A stretch of DNA of 64,000 bases from DSXH01 sp020724325. Lineage in GTDB: Bacteria; Bacteroidota; Ignavibacteria; Ignavibacteriales; Melioribacteraceae. The notes beneath the pieces were generated by a model. That model was not told where the DNA came from. It made no database searches and worked only from the letters and a program-made list of their open reading frames with translations. Every line of letters begins with the position of its first letter. The stretch's first letter is position 1. The position numbers and the translations under genes are program-made. The stretch spans positions 61,215 through 125,214 of the forward strand of contig JBFLYW010000009.1 in the NCBI GenBank assembly GCA_040756515.1. Reading direction: 5' to 3'. Below are positions 1 through 8,424 of the stretch, piece by piece.

Positions 1-1366
1 TTTCATTAACAACCTTTATTAATTTGGCAGCAGCTTCATACGACCTCTGAAATTTTATAACATTAGTCATTTCTTCGTCTATCGATACGCCGGAATAAGA
101 TGATTTTTGATTTTTGAGCTGCTGGATTACCAGTCCGTTAGATTCTATTTTGTTATCGCTTACAACTTTATCTACACCAAATGTGTTAAGCAGACCGGTA
201 TAGGTTTCGAAAATGGACTGATTACCAAGTTCTGCAATTTTCAAATCGCCGACTGAAGCTATAAGATTTGCGATTGAACCATTACCATCATTATTCGCCG
301 AACTTGAGACTGAAATATTTTTTGGATTATTAAGGATATTATCGTTTATCCTTATTTGACCGTTTACAAATGCATCAACAACATTTCCGCTTGTATCAAG
401 TGTTCCGAAGAAAGGAATTCCTGTAGAAGATGAACCGCTCTGGACGAGAGTAAAACCTTGCATGTGAAATTCATTAACCTTATTTACAAATGCGTTGGCA
501 AGATTTTCAAAACCGGTTCTATATTCCGGAATTTTATTAGAATAGAGATCAGTAGCCGTAAATAATTCCCCGCTGTTAAGCAGAGCAATTGCATTTTTAT
601 CATTCTTAGAAACAATCCTCATTTTATTATTTACGAAAGAAACTTCGAATTCAGCAGATACATTTTGATCCGCACCTTGTACACCGCCAACATTAATAAT
701 TGCAGCTCCAAATTCATTAAAATTAACCGTTATATTAACCAGTTCACTAAGCTTATCAATAATGGAATCCCGTTTATCTTTTAATTCGCTTGCCCTAATA
801 CCTTTTGCTTCGGATTCATAAATTCTATGATTCATTTCTGCAATTTCTTTCAGGTATCCATTTACCTCGTTTGTTTTAACAATAGCTTCTCTTTGAAGCA
901 TAGATTGTACACTTGCAAATCCCTCGAATATTTCTGAGAACCGCTCGCTTAATCTTTGTGCTTTCTGAATAATCTGTGTTCTAAGCTGAATAGAATTTGG
1001 ATTGGCTGCAAGCTGCGACCACGAATTAAAGAACTCCGTCATATAAGAGCTGAGTCCAATTTCGGACGGTTCAGCTATAACAGATTCAATCTGCTGCAAT
1101 AGTTCGGATCTCTTTTCTGCCTCGGAAAAAGATGATTGGTATTTGCGAATCTGATTATCCAGAAGGTTATTTTTTATCCTTAGTACATCCTGAATTTTAA
1201 CACCCATTCCAATACCGGCTTGTGTCTCTTCCGTAGCAAATACTGTTTTCTGCCGTGTGTATTCCGGATTACCGGCATTTGCAATGTTCTGCGAAGTAAC
1301 ATCCATTGCCCGCTGATATGCTGCCATAGATCTTACTGATATATCTAATAACCTACCGATACCCAT
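1..1366 (-). CDS. flgK: Flagellar hook-associated protein 1 FlgK (3' end cut by window edge)
   Basis: FlgK is the first hook-filament junction protein and caps the hook before filament growth. The ATG is at 1366. The N-terminus carries the rod/hook-family motif (VTSQNIANAGNPEYTRQ near residue 25), and a long D0/D1 coiled-coil region follows. The last visible residues (QRSYEAAAKLIKVVNE) match the C-terminal helix shared by axial proteins, so only about ten residues should be missing beyond position 1. It lies 1 bp after flgN, its presumed export chaperone gene, as the last visible gene of the long flagellar array. The recognition rests on the terminal motifs and on gene order. Confidence 0.95.
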   Translation of the reverse strand, partial: MGIGRLLDISVRSMAAYQRAMDVTSQNIANAGNPEYTRQKTVFATEETQAGIGMGVKIQDVLRIKNNLLDNQIRKYQSSFSEAEKRSELLQQIESVIAEPSEIGLSSYMTEFFNSWSQLAANPNSIQLRTQIIQKAQRLSERFSEIFEGFASVQSMLQREAIVKTNEVNGYLKEIAEMNHRIYESEAKGIRASELKDKRDSIIDKLSELVNITVNFNEFGAAIINVGGVQGADQNVSAEFEVSFVNNKMRIVSKNDKNAIALLNSGELFTATDLYSNKIPEYRTGFENLANAFVNKVNEFHMQGFTLVQSGSSSTGIPFFGTLDTSGNVVDAFVNGQIRINDNILNNPKNISVSSSANNDGNGSIANLIASVGDLKIAELGNQSIFETYTGLLNTFGVDKVVSDNKIESNGLVIQQLKNQKSSYSGVSIDEEMTNVIKFQRSYEAAAKLIKVVNE

Positions 1367-1367
1367 T

Positions 1368-1820
1368 TTATACTCGTTTATTAACTAATTTACTTTTACC
1401 GTTTCCGAGGATTGAAATCATTCTTTCCTTAATAATATTACGCGAGACTTCAACCAGTACAGAAAGCTGAGAATTTAAGTGAGCAATACGCAAAGCTTTT
1501 TCTTTAACATCCGATCGGATTTTTTCGATCTTTTTGATTTCAACTCCGAACAGAGATTTTTGAGAATTATATAGTTCGTCAAAAGAATAATCTTTAAGTG
1601 TAATTAAATTTTGCCTTGCAAACTCCCTAATTAATTCCTTTCTGTTTTTTTCTTCTTTATCGATGCTGTGCAAAATCTTCTGTTCGTTCTTGATTGCTTC
1701 TACAAGCATGTTATAGTTATCTGCAACAATAGCTTCTTTTTTCTGGATAAGAATACTTAAAAGAATGTCGAAGTTTTTTCCCTGTTCGGCTATCGATTGT
1801 AATAAATCTTGCTTATTCAT
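1368..1820 (-). CDS. flgN: FlgN-family flagellar export chaperone
   Basis: A 150-residue, almost entirely helical, charged protein with no membrane segment or signal peptide. This fits FlgN, the cytoplasmic chaperone that binds the C-termini of FlgK and FlgL and delivers them to the export gate. The assignment depends mainly on size, helical character and position directly before flgK (1 bp gap) and after flgJ (4-bp ATGA-type overlap), because FlgN sequences diverge strongly. The ATG start is well placed for translational coupling to flgJ. Confidence 0.8.
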   Translation of the reverse strand: MNKQDLLQSIAEQGKNFDILLSILIQKKEAIVADNYNMLVEAIKNEQKILHSIDKEEKNRKELIREFARQNLITLKDYSFDELYNSQKSLFGVEIKKIEKIRSDVKEKALRIAHLNSQLSVLVEVSRNIIKERMISILGNGKSKLVNKRV

Positions 1821-2623
1821 GAGTCGCTCTCCCTAAAATGATTCAAATACCCAAGTACTTTGGCTATATAATTTTTAGTTTCATCAAACGGCGGTACTCC
1901 GTTAAACTTTTCCACATTCCGTGGACCGGCATTATAAGCAGCCAGGGCAAGTTTTAAATCCCCATTATATTGTCGAAGCATTTTAGATAAATATTTAGTA
2001 CCGCCATAAATATTTTGTTTAGGGTCAAAAACGTTCTTTACACCCATATCCGATGCAGTAGAATCAATTAACTGCATCAGTCCTTTTGCCTTTGCCGAAG
2101 AAACAGCTTTATGATTTGCTGCCGATTCGGTCATAATTACAGATTTGATTAAATTCTTATCCAAACCGAATTCCCCTGATGCTTTTTCTATCAATTCGTC
2201 AAATCTATTAAGTCGTTTTAGTGCTTCATTATTTGGTTTTACTTTAGCAGGCAAAGCAGCAGCATCAATTTTAATATCAACCTGTTTTGAATCGTATTTT
2301 TTTATTGCACTACTCATCTCTTCGCCGGTAACTTTCTTGTAAATAGCTTCTGCAATACCAAGGTTTTTGCTCTTAGAAATTTGTACTGCTATCTGTTGTT
2401 CAAAAATTGTATCGAACATATCATTACCATAACCTTCTTCACCAAGCATTCCACCGGTTGTTTTCGTCATGGATCTAAGCATCATTGCCGTAAGAAGACT
2501 TTCGAATTCGTTTGCAGCTTTTGCAATCTTAGCTTTCTGTTTATCATCATAACGGGATTTTAATTCTGCTATTTGAGAAAGATGCTTATCAGTATTTCCG
2601 GTTTTTAATGCTATTTCTTTCAT
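1817..2623 (-). CDS. flgJ: FlgJ rod-binding domain fused to a lytic transglycosylase (SLT) domain
   Basis: 268 residues in two domains. Residues about 30-105 match the FlgJ N-terminal rod-cap domain (FESLLTAMMLRSM, then a Gly-rich loop and FEQQIAVQISKS). Residues about 150-265 form a soluble lytic transglycosylase fold with the catalytic Glu in VIMTESAANHKAVS, then KGLMQL and LAAYNAGP. In enterobacterial FlgJ the hydrolase is a GH73-type glucosaminidase; here an SLT enzyme takes that place. The protein should cap the growing rod and open the peptidoglycan for it. There is no classical signal peptide, which fits export through the flagellar type III apparatus. It lies between flgI (1 bp gap) and flgN. 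Confidence 0.9.
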   Translation of the reverse strand: MKEIALKTGNTDKHLSQIAELKSRYDDKQKAKIAKAANEFESLLTAMMLRSMTKTTGGMLGEEGYGNDMFDTIFEQQIAVQISKSKNLGIAEAIYKKVTGEEMSSAIKKYDSKQVDIKIDAAALPAKVKPNNEALKRLNRFDELIEKASGEFGLDKNLIKSVIMTESAANHKAVSSAKAKGLMQLIDSTASDMGVKNVFDPKQNIYGGTKYLSKMLRQYNGDLKLALAAYNAGPRNVEKFNGVPPFDETKNYIAKVLGYLNHFRESDS

Positions 2624-2624
2624 G

Positions 2625-3722
2625 TTACATTATCACCAATTCTGCTACTAATGCTCCAGCTTCTTTAAGTGCCTGAAAAATTGAAATAATATCCCTTGGA
2701 GAAACTTTTAATGAATTTAGCGCTGCTGCAACTTCCTGAACATTTGTTGCACCTTGGATTGCAACTGTATTTGTTGAATCCTGATATACCGATGGAACAA
2801 GATTGTTAAACAAAACAGTATTACCTCTTCCAAATGGATTGGGCTGAGATATAATGGGATAAGACCGGATCTGAATATTCAAACTGCCGTGTGTAATGCT
2901 AACAGGTAAAATCTTAACATTGCTTCCGGCAACAACCGTTCCGGTTCTTTCATTAAGAACAACTTTGGCAATCTTATCGACCTCTATTTCCAGGTTTTCA
3001 AGTTCGGCAAGAAATGCAACAATATTATTCTGACGATCTGCAGGAACCGCAATTAGAATTTCTGCTGCATCAATTGCCTTTGCAGAATTATCTCCGAACT
3101 TTGCATTAATTGCAAGCATAATATTATTTGATGTAGTTAAATCGGGTTCTTTAAGTAAAACGGCAATTTCTTCAAAAGAGTTTTGTTCGATTGTGATTGA
3201 TTCTTTAAGAGAACCGCCGCGTGGAATTCTACCAGCAAGAGAATGATTCCTTGATACACGGCTGCCAGTTGGCGTATTAATATCGTATCCGCCTACAGAG
3301 ATAGGACCTTGTGCAAATCCGTATACGCGTCCATTAATACCGGAAAGAGGTGTAATTAATAATGTTCCGCCCTGTAGACTGGTAGCATCGCCCATCGAAG
3401 AGACAACAACATCAAACTCAGCACCTATTTTTAAGCTGGCATTCAAAGTTGCAGTTACAATTACAGCGGCAGCGTTTCTTGTTTTAAGATCGGTTTGCGG
3501 AACTGTTACTCCAAATCTTTTAAGCATACTTGCAATTGATTGAATTGTAAAAGATGATCTATGGCTATCACCTGTTCCGGCTAAACCAACAACAAGTCCA
3601 TAACCAATAATCTGTTCTGAACCGGAACCGCTTAAGTATGCAACATCCTTTATCCTTTGAGCTTTTGGATCATCTAACAGAAAAACAAACAATAGAATAA
3701 CAAGTAAAATTTTATCTTTCAT
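2625..3722 (-). CDS. flgI: Flagellar P-ring protein FlgI
   Basis: FlgI forms the periplasmic P ring, the peptidoglycan-level bushing around the rod. I place the start at the ATG at 3722 (365 aa), not at an upstream in-frame TTG. It follows the flgH stop, has an AGGT-type ribosome site, and begins a good signal peptide (MKDKILLVILLFVFLLDD, then cleavage near KAQ). The mature N-terminus has RIKDVAYLSGSGSEQIIGYG and the family motif GLVVGLAGTGDS. The length is normal for FlgI. Its presence together with flgH implies an outer membrane. Confidence 0.96.
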   Translation of the reverse strand: MKDKILLVILLFVFLLDDPKAQRIKDVAYLSGSGSEQIIGYGLVVGLAGTGDSHRSSFTIQSIASMLKRFGVTVPQTDLKTRNAAAVIVTATLNASLKIGAEFDVVVSSMGDATSLQGGTLLITPLSGINGRVYGFAQGPISVGGYDINTPTGSRVSRNHSLAGRIPRGGSLKESITIEQNSFEEIAVLLKEPDLTTSNNIMLAINAKFGDNSAKAIDAAEILIAVPADRQNNIVAFLAELENLEIEVDKIAKVVLNERTGTVVAGSNVKILPVSITHGSLNIQIRSYPIISQPNPFGRGNTVLFNNLVPSVYQDSTNTVAIQGATNVQEVAAALNSLKVSPRDIISIFQALKEAGALVAELVIM

Positions 3723-3730
3723 TTTAGTAC

Positions 3731-4303
3731 CTAAAAAATCCAATGGAAAAATTTTGTTAGCCAGCCGGGTTTCTGGGAATCGTCTATTATTCCGCTTCCT
3801 TCAAAACTTATTTCTGCATCAGAAATGTTATACGATAAAACAGAATTATCTGCTCCAATATCGCTCGGACGTACAATTCCTTTTATATTGACCAGTTGTT
3901 CTTCGCCATTAATTACAATTTTTCTACTTCCTTTAATAAGAAGATTACCGTTAGCGAGAACGGAATCTACAGTAGCGCTTATTCTAGTTCTTACTACACC
4001 TGTTGCTTTAGTTGACCCAGAGCCGCTGAATGAATTTCCGCTATTCATATTAACGTCAACTTTTGGGAGTGCGGATTTATCAACTCCGCCGGAAAGACCG
4101 AATGAAAGATCGCTGCTTCTTCCGGCAGAAGTTTCTGCATTATTTGTTGCCTGAGAAGATTCCATTACTATGATAGTAACCGCGTCTCCTCTCTGATTAG
4201 CTTTATTATCAGAGAATAATGAGAACGCAGAATTTCTTCTCATATCCTGTGCATAGATTACCGATGCAATCAGAATTAATGTTATTATCAGTTGCTTTTT
4301 CAT
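3731..4303 (-). CDS. flgH: Flagellar L-ring protein FlgH
   Basis: FlgH forms the outer-membrane L ring. The start is taken as the ATG at 4303 (190 aa), because the longer frame opens with a TTG and adds four residues before an obvious signal peptide (MKKQLIITLILIASVIYAQ). The mature part contains the family signatures GDAVTIIVMESSQATNNAETS, a Ser/Gly-rich stretch near residue 75-95, and VNIKGIVRPSDIGADNSVLSYNISDAEI near the C-terminus. I see no lipobox cysteine at the cleavage site, unlike the lipoprotein FlgH of enterics. The gene is tightly spaced between flgA and flgI. Confidence 0.93.
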   Translation of the reverse strand: MKKQLIITLILIASVIYAQDMRRNSAFSLFSDNKANQRGDAVTIIVMESSQATNNAETSAGRSSDLSFGLSGGVDKSALPKVDVNMNSGNSFSGSGSTKATGVVRTRISATVDSVLANGNLLIKGSRKIVINGEEQLVNIKGIVRPSDIGADNSVLSYNISDAEISFEGSGIIDDSQKPGWLTKFFHWIF

Positions 4304-4307
4304 ATAC

Positions 4308-4955
4308 CTACTCAATTAATAAAACGTTGTACTTATCAATTATTTTTGCAGAAAAAATTTTTCTCTGATCCGAAATGACACGGATTATATCCCCAATATT
4401 TCCTCTTTCCCTGGAAATAACTTCTGTAGTAATATCAACACCGTTTCTTCCCGCATGAAGTATTAACCTATCATCCGGCAAAACATCAGGCATTTTTTCC
4501 ATCATTTCGTTTACAAGTATGCTGTTTTCTCTTATTCTAACTTTACTTTTGGAAGCCGCAGGAAAATTTTCATCACTAAAGATTGTTCCGTTTACCAGGG
4601 AAATTTCCTTTAATTCTTTTTTGAATTGCTCCGGTGAAAGTAATTCGTCTTTTTGAATATCATGAGCCGCCACTAGTACTGTTTTATAAAGTTTTACCTT
4701 AAGAGTAATAAAAGATTTGCTCTCATTTTTGTTTCTCGAAATTAACCTGACAGGTACAAGTAAAATGTTTTTACTAAGCCGCGGTTCCCTATCTTCATCA
4801 ATAACAATTTTTGAAGAGGTGTTAATGTTTTCTGCAAATTGAAATTCGATCTTTTCGAAAGAAACAAAATATTTTTCGATGTATTTCTGCAATTCTTTTT
4901 CTAAGCCGGAATTTCCAGTAAAGAAACTCAATATAAAAAGGATTGATGCAAACAC
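4308..4955 (-). CDS. flgA: Flagella basal body P-ring formation protein FlgA
   Basis: FlgA is the periplasmic chaperone for P-ring assembly. It has 215 residues with a hydrophobic, signal-like N-terminus (MFASILFILSFFTG) and a C-terminal SAF/ChapFlgA module (about 95-210: VAAHDIQKDELLSPEQF, then NSILVNEMMEKMPDVLPDDR and GDIIRVIS). The start codon is GTG at 4955, with an AGG about 10 nt upstream and the flgG stop just before it. Position between flgG and flgH is the usual one for an L/P-ring cluster. Confidence 0.88.
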   Translation of the reverse strand: MFASILFILSFFTGNSGLEKELQKYIEKYFVSFEKIEFQFAENINTSSKIVIDEDREPRLSKNILLVPVRLISRNKNESKSFITLKVKLYKTVLVAAHDIQKDELLSPEQFKKELKEISLVNGTIFSDENFPAASKSKVRIRENSILVNEMMEKMPDVLPDDRLILHAGRNGVDITTEVISRERGNIGDIIRVISDQRKIFSAKIIDKYNVLLIE

Positions 4956-4960
4956 TTCAA

Positions 4961-5761
4961 TTAACCTCGTTTAAGATTGTTAGCCAAAGTCATCATTTCT
5001 TCTACAGTTTTAACTGTTTTAGAATTTATTTCGTAAGCACGCTGCGCAGCTATCATCGAAATCATTTCTTCAACAATATCAACATTGGATGATTCAAGAA
5101 ATCCCTGATGAATTTCGCCAAAGCCCTGGCTGCCGGGCGTTCCAAGTATCGGCTGACCGGACGAAGGCGACTCTTCATATAAGTTATCACCAATCGAAAC
5201 AAGTCCTCCGTTATTCATAAATCTTGCTAATTCTATAGTTCCAAGCGTTATTGTACTCTGGTCGTTTTGAATTGCTTCTACAATGCCGTCCTTGCTTACA
5301 GAAATACCTACTACATCCGAGTTAAGTGTAAAATCCGGTTCGAGTATATAACCGCTTGCAGTTACAAGTCTTCCATCTGCATTTACTTTGAAAGAACCAT
5401 CGCGTGTGTAAGCAAAAGTACCATCGCTTTTTTTAACCTGAAAAAATCCTTCTCCTTTAATTGCAAAGTCGAACAGATTATTTGTCGGTGTTACATCACC
5501 TTGTTTGAATATTTTTTGCGCAGATGCCGGTTTTACTCCATTACCAACCTGGATTTTATTTGTAGAGCTTTCCGCTATACCAGGGGTAGAAGTAGATAAA
5601 GGATTTATAGTTACTTGCTGGTACATTAAATCCTGAAACTCTGCTTTATTCTTTTTAAATCCGGTAGTGCTTATATTAGCAATGTTGTTGGAAATTACCT
5701 CTATGTTAATTTGCTGGGCATACATGCCCGATGCTGCTGTTCTTAATGCTCTTGTTGGCAT
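4961..5761 (-). CDS. flgG: Distal rod protein FlgG
   Basis: 266 residues, the typical FlgG length. The N-terminus MPTRALRTAASGMYAQQINIEVISNNIANISTTGFKK is the classic FlgG signature and the C-terminal helix (VDIVEEMISMIAAQRAYEINSK) is the axial-protein consensus. FlgG forms the distal rod that passes through the L and P rings. It is co-directional with flgF upstream (15 bp gap) and flgA downstream. Confidence 0.97.
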   Translation of the reverse strand: MPTRALRTAASGMYAQQINIEVISNNIANISTTGFKKNKAEFQDLMYQQVTINPLSTSTPGIAESSTNKIQVGNGVKPASAQKIFKQGDVTPTNNLFDFAIKGEGFFQVKKSDGTFAYTRDGSFKVNADGRLVTASGYILEPDFTLNSDVVGISVSKDGIVEAIQNDQSTITLGTIELARFMNNGGLVSIGDNLYEESPSSGQPILGTPGSQGFGEIHQGFLESSNVDIVEEMISMIAAQRAYEINSKTVKTVEEMMTLANNLKRG

Positions 5762-5776
5762 ATTCTACCTCTTTTT

Positions 5777-6487
5777 TTAAGTTTTGCCAATTTGGTTTGC
5801 CATATCCAGGGATTGATCCAGTGCTGCAATTATTTTTTGAGATGTTTCATAACTCTTGTTCATCTGAATCATAGATTCCATTTCCAAAATCGGATTTGTG
5901 TTAGATTCTTCAAGGTAACCTTGTGAAATTCTATACTCATTCTCCAAAGCCATTGTGTAATTATCGTCTGGTAAAATGAAAGTTGACCCGCTGCCTCTTT
6001 CAAGATTTTCTGGTGAATCTACCTTAAGAATAAGCAAAGTATCGATTGCTACGTTGCCAATTTTTATTTCTCCAAGGTTAGTTATAACAATGCCAGAATC
6101 TTTTTGAAATAAAGTTTCATCCATATTAATAGGACCATTTCTGCCCAGTACGTTTCTATCGTTTGCATCTACAAGGAATCCATCGGTGGATAGCTTAAAT
6201 CTTCCATCTCTTGTAAGTTCAACACCGCCATTTTCAGTTCTGACTGCAAAAAAACCCGAACCATGGATTGCCACATCAAGCGGATTGGAGGTTAGAATTG
6301 TTTCTCCCTGTATCTGGCTTGTAATTTTCTTTATCTGAATATTTCCAAATTCATCTATGTATTCGGAAAAAGGTACTTCCCTTTTATATCCGGTTGTATT
6401 AATGTTTGCAAGGTTGTTAGCTATTGCATCAATATTTTTGGTATGATGTTCCAGACTCCTTGCAACGGTATAAATTCCTTTTATCAT
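5777..6487 (-). CDS. flgF: Proximal rod protein FlgF
   Basis: 236 residues with the axial-protein N-terminal signature (NIDAIANNLANINTTGYKRE) and C-terminal SYETSQKI helix. It is shorter than FlgG, has the FlgF-type opening MIKGIYTVARSLEHHTKN, and lies just upstream of flgG, the standard flgF-flgG order. It contributes to the rod between MS ring and hook. The FlgF/FlgG distinction rests on order and N-terminus. Confidence 0.9.
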   Translation of the reverse strand: MIKGIYTVARSLEHHTKNIDAIANNLANINTTGYKREVPFSEYIDEFGNIQIKKITSQIQGETILTSNPLDVAIHGSGFFAVRTENGGVELTRDGRFKLSTDGFLVDANDRNVLGRNGPINMDETLFQKDSGIVITNLGEIKIGNVAIDTLLILKVDSPENLERGSGSTFILPDDNYTMALENEYRISQGYLEESNTNPILEMESMIQMNKSYETSQKIIAALDQSLDMANQIGKT

Positions 6488-6499
6488 TTCTTCTCCAGC

Positions 6500-7114
6500 T
6501 TATTTGCCGTACTCAAATTTTTTTAATTTAGCAGCAAGCAGCACTTCTCCTTTAGAGATAGATAGTTCTCTTGCCATCAATTCAATATTATTTTCTGAAA
6601 TATTTTCTATCATTTTAATTTTTCTTAAAGCTCTTCGAATCTTTGATAACTTTCTATCTTTTTTTATAACAACTTTTTCTTCTCTAACCATAGCAATTTT
6701 CTTTTTCAGATTATTGCCGATATTCTTTTTCAATTTTAGAGTTAATCTTCTTAATGCAACACCGATAATAATTGTAACGGAAACCGCGATAAATATTTTT
6801 ATGTTAATAGAAAGGGAACTGAAGAATTCAAATATTCTATTGCTTTCTACTTTTTTTACGTTCGAAACAGGAATTGAGATTACCGGGATATTTACATTTG
6901 CAGTATTATCTTTCTGCGGGGTTTTTTCATCAATAAATATTTCCTGCCCGGCTGCTTTTTTTCTTGCTTCTTCAATCTGCTTTGCTACCAGAGCGCTAAT
7001 ATTGATAGTATCTTGCGGCACATAACTAAGTTTACTCAAAACACTGTCAATATTAACCTGGGCATTTAATCTGCAAAAGGTTACCAGTATCAGAATTAAA
7101 AAAAATTGTCTCAT
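6500..7114 (-). CDS. Unrecognised flagellar-operon protein with one membrane segment
   Basis: I do not recognise a family. The 204-residue product has an N-terminal signal-like stretch (MRQFFLILILVTFCRLNAQ), a roughly 85-residue linker, one strong membrane segment (about 103-120, FIAVSVTIIIGVALR), then a highly basic, helical tail rich in Lys/Arg. The C-terminus (ENNIELMARELSISKGEVLLAAKL) looks like a small helix-turn-helix-like helical unit. The topology suggests a periplasmic N-part and a cytoplasmic basic tail. It sits between the GAF pseudokinase and flgF with gaps of 5 and 12 bp, so it is co-expressed with basal body genes. A FliO-like or regulatory role cannot be shown, and FliO is already accounted for elsewhere. 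Confidence 0.75.
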   Translation of the reverse strand: MRQFFLILILVTFCRLNAQVNIDSVLSKLSYVPQDTINISALVAKQIEEARKKAAGQEIFIDEKTPQKDNTANVNIPVISIPVSNVKKVESNRIFEFFSSLSINIKIFIAVSVTIIIGVALRRLTLKLKKNIGNNLKKKIAMVREEKVVIKKDRKLSKIRRALRKIKMIENISENNIELMARELSISKGEVLLAAKLKKFEYGK

Positions 7115-7119
7115 TTCTG

Positions 7120-8424
7120 TTAATTCCTCTTTAAAGGAAATAAAAGGTGAATAGTAGTTCCTTTCATAGGCAGGGATTCAAAATTTGCAGCGCCTTCATT
7201 CTTCTTCATAATTTCTTTTACAATTCTTACAGTAAGATTTACCATAGGATCGGAATTGGAATTAACTTCTTGCCAGTAATCTGTTAAGAAGAACGAAAGA
7301 ATTACAACATCATTTACGGATCTGGATTGAATTAACAAACCGCTTCCCTTTTTTGCTTTCCTTTTAATTAACGAAAAAATATTTGTAGCAACCTGTTTCA
7401 AATGTTTTTGATTACTTACAACCGAGGGTAAATCTTCTTCCAGATCCAGCTCGCATTCAATCTGTAAATTGAAAAGTGCAGCTTTAACTATATCATAGGT
7501 TTCTTTTATTGCCTTATTCAATCCGCATGGTACAATCTGGTAATCTGCTTGATTGTTTATTTCATCATACTTGGTAAGCCGCTGCGAAAGTTCGCGTATG
7601 TAAAGGATACGATCCTTTATTTTATCTATAATTTCTGAATCCAGGTTGCTGTATTCACTTGCAAGATAATCTACACTGCTTATTACCATTTGAAGTGCAT
7701 TCAAGATACTCTGAAGAATTCCTTCTGCATATTCACCTACGGCATAAAGCTTAAGTTCATTTTGCATTTTCGACTGATAAAGCTGAACTTCGCCAAGTAA
7801 TTTGTTAATCTCAGCTTTCTGTTTAATCGATATTATTTTAGGAATAACAATTCCAATAAGAATCTGGATCGATTTATTTTCAATTGAATCATCAGATATT
7901 TTATTGGCTGGACCAAGTAAAGAAAGTACCCCGACTTTATTATTGTTATAGTAAACCGGAAAAAGTGTTTGAGTTAGCTTTACACCGTTGCCAGAATAGG
8001 AAGAAAGTTCCGGTATTAAGGTTGGCTTTCTGGTTTCAAATAACCAATCAAGTACTCCGTCTTTCCGTGCTTTATTAACCAGGCTGTTTTGTGCTGCAGA
8101 AACTTCGGGATTGAGCGCAATCAGATTAGTTTGCGAATCATCGTACAAAAAAAGATCAATTTCCTTTGCAACAATTATTTTTCTTACAAAGTTGGAAAGA
8201 TGAATGTGTAAATCGGAAATTTTTTGAGCTTCGCCTACAATCTTATTAAACCCTAGTAGATTCTGAACAAAAAAGTTATACTTCTCAAACTGATTAATCC
8301 TATGGTTATGTGTTTCAAAACTAATCAGTTTTAAGCCGCCGTTTGTGCCTGTAGCTTTAGTAAAATACTGAACCGAGTTAGTAAACGATTGATACTTTAC
8401 ATTATTTTCTTTTAATAACCTCAA
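7120..8424 (-). CDS. GAF-domain protein with degenerate histidine-kinase core (pseudokinase)
   Basis: 434 residues: a GAF-like sensor domain (about 55-205), a coiled helix, a DHp-like helical pair (about 225-285) and a degraded ATPase-like domain (about 310-432). Where active kinases carry a phospho-accepting His in the first helix, this protein reads VGEYAEGILQSILNALQ, with Gln at that position. The ATP-binding Asn and the D-x-G and G-x-G boxes are also missing or unrecognisable. It is therefore probably a signalling scaffold or an inactive partner. The start is a TTG at 8424 inside the stop of the HDOD gene (TTGA overlap), with a GAGGAA ribosome site 7 nt upstream, so translation is coupled. 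It lies between the HDOD genes and flgF. Confidence 0.72.
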   Translation of the reverse strand: MRLLKENNVKYQSFTNSVQYFTKATGTNGGLKLISFETHNHRINQFEKYNFFVQNLLGFNKIVGEAQKISDLHIHLSNFVRKIIVAKEIDLFLYDDSQTNLIALNPEVSAAQNSLVNKARKDGVLDWLFETRKPTLIPELSSYSGNGVKLTQTLFPVYYNNNKVGVLSLLGPANKISDDSIENKSIQILIGIVIPKIISIKQKAEINKLLGEVQLYQSKMQNELKLYAVGEYAEGILQSILNALQMVISSVDYLASEYSNLDSEIIDKIKDRILYIRELSQRLTKYDEINNQADYQIVPCGLNKAIKETYDIVKAALFNLQIECELDLEEDLPSVVSNQKHLKQVATNIFSLIKRKAKKGSGLLIQSRSVNDVVILSFFLTDYWQEVNSNSDPMVNLTVRIVKEIMKKNEGAANFESLPMKGTTIHLLFPLKRN

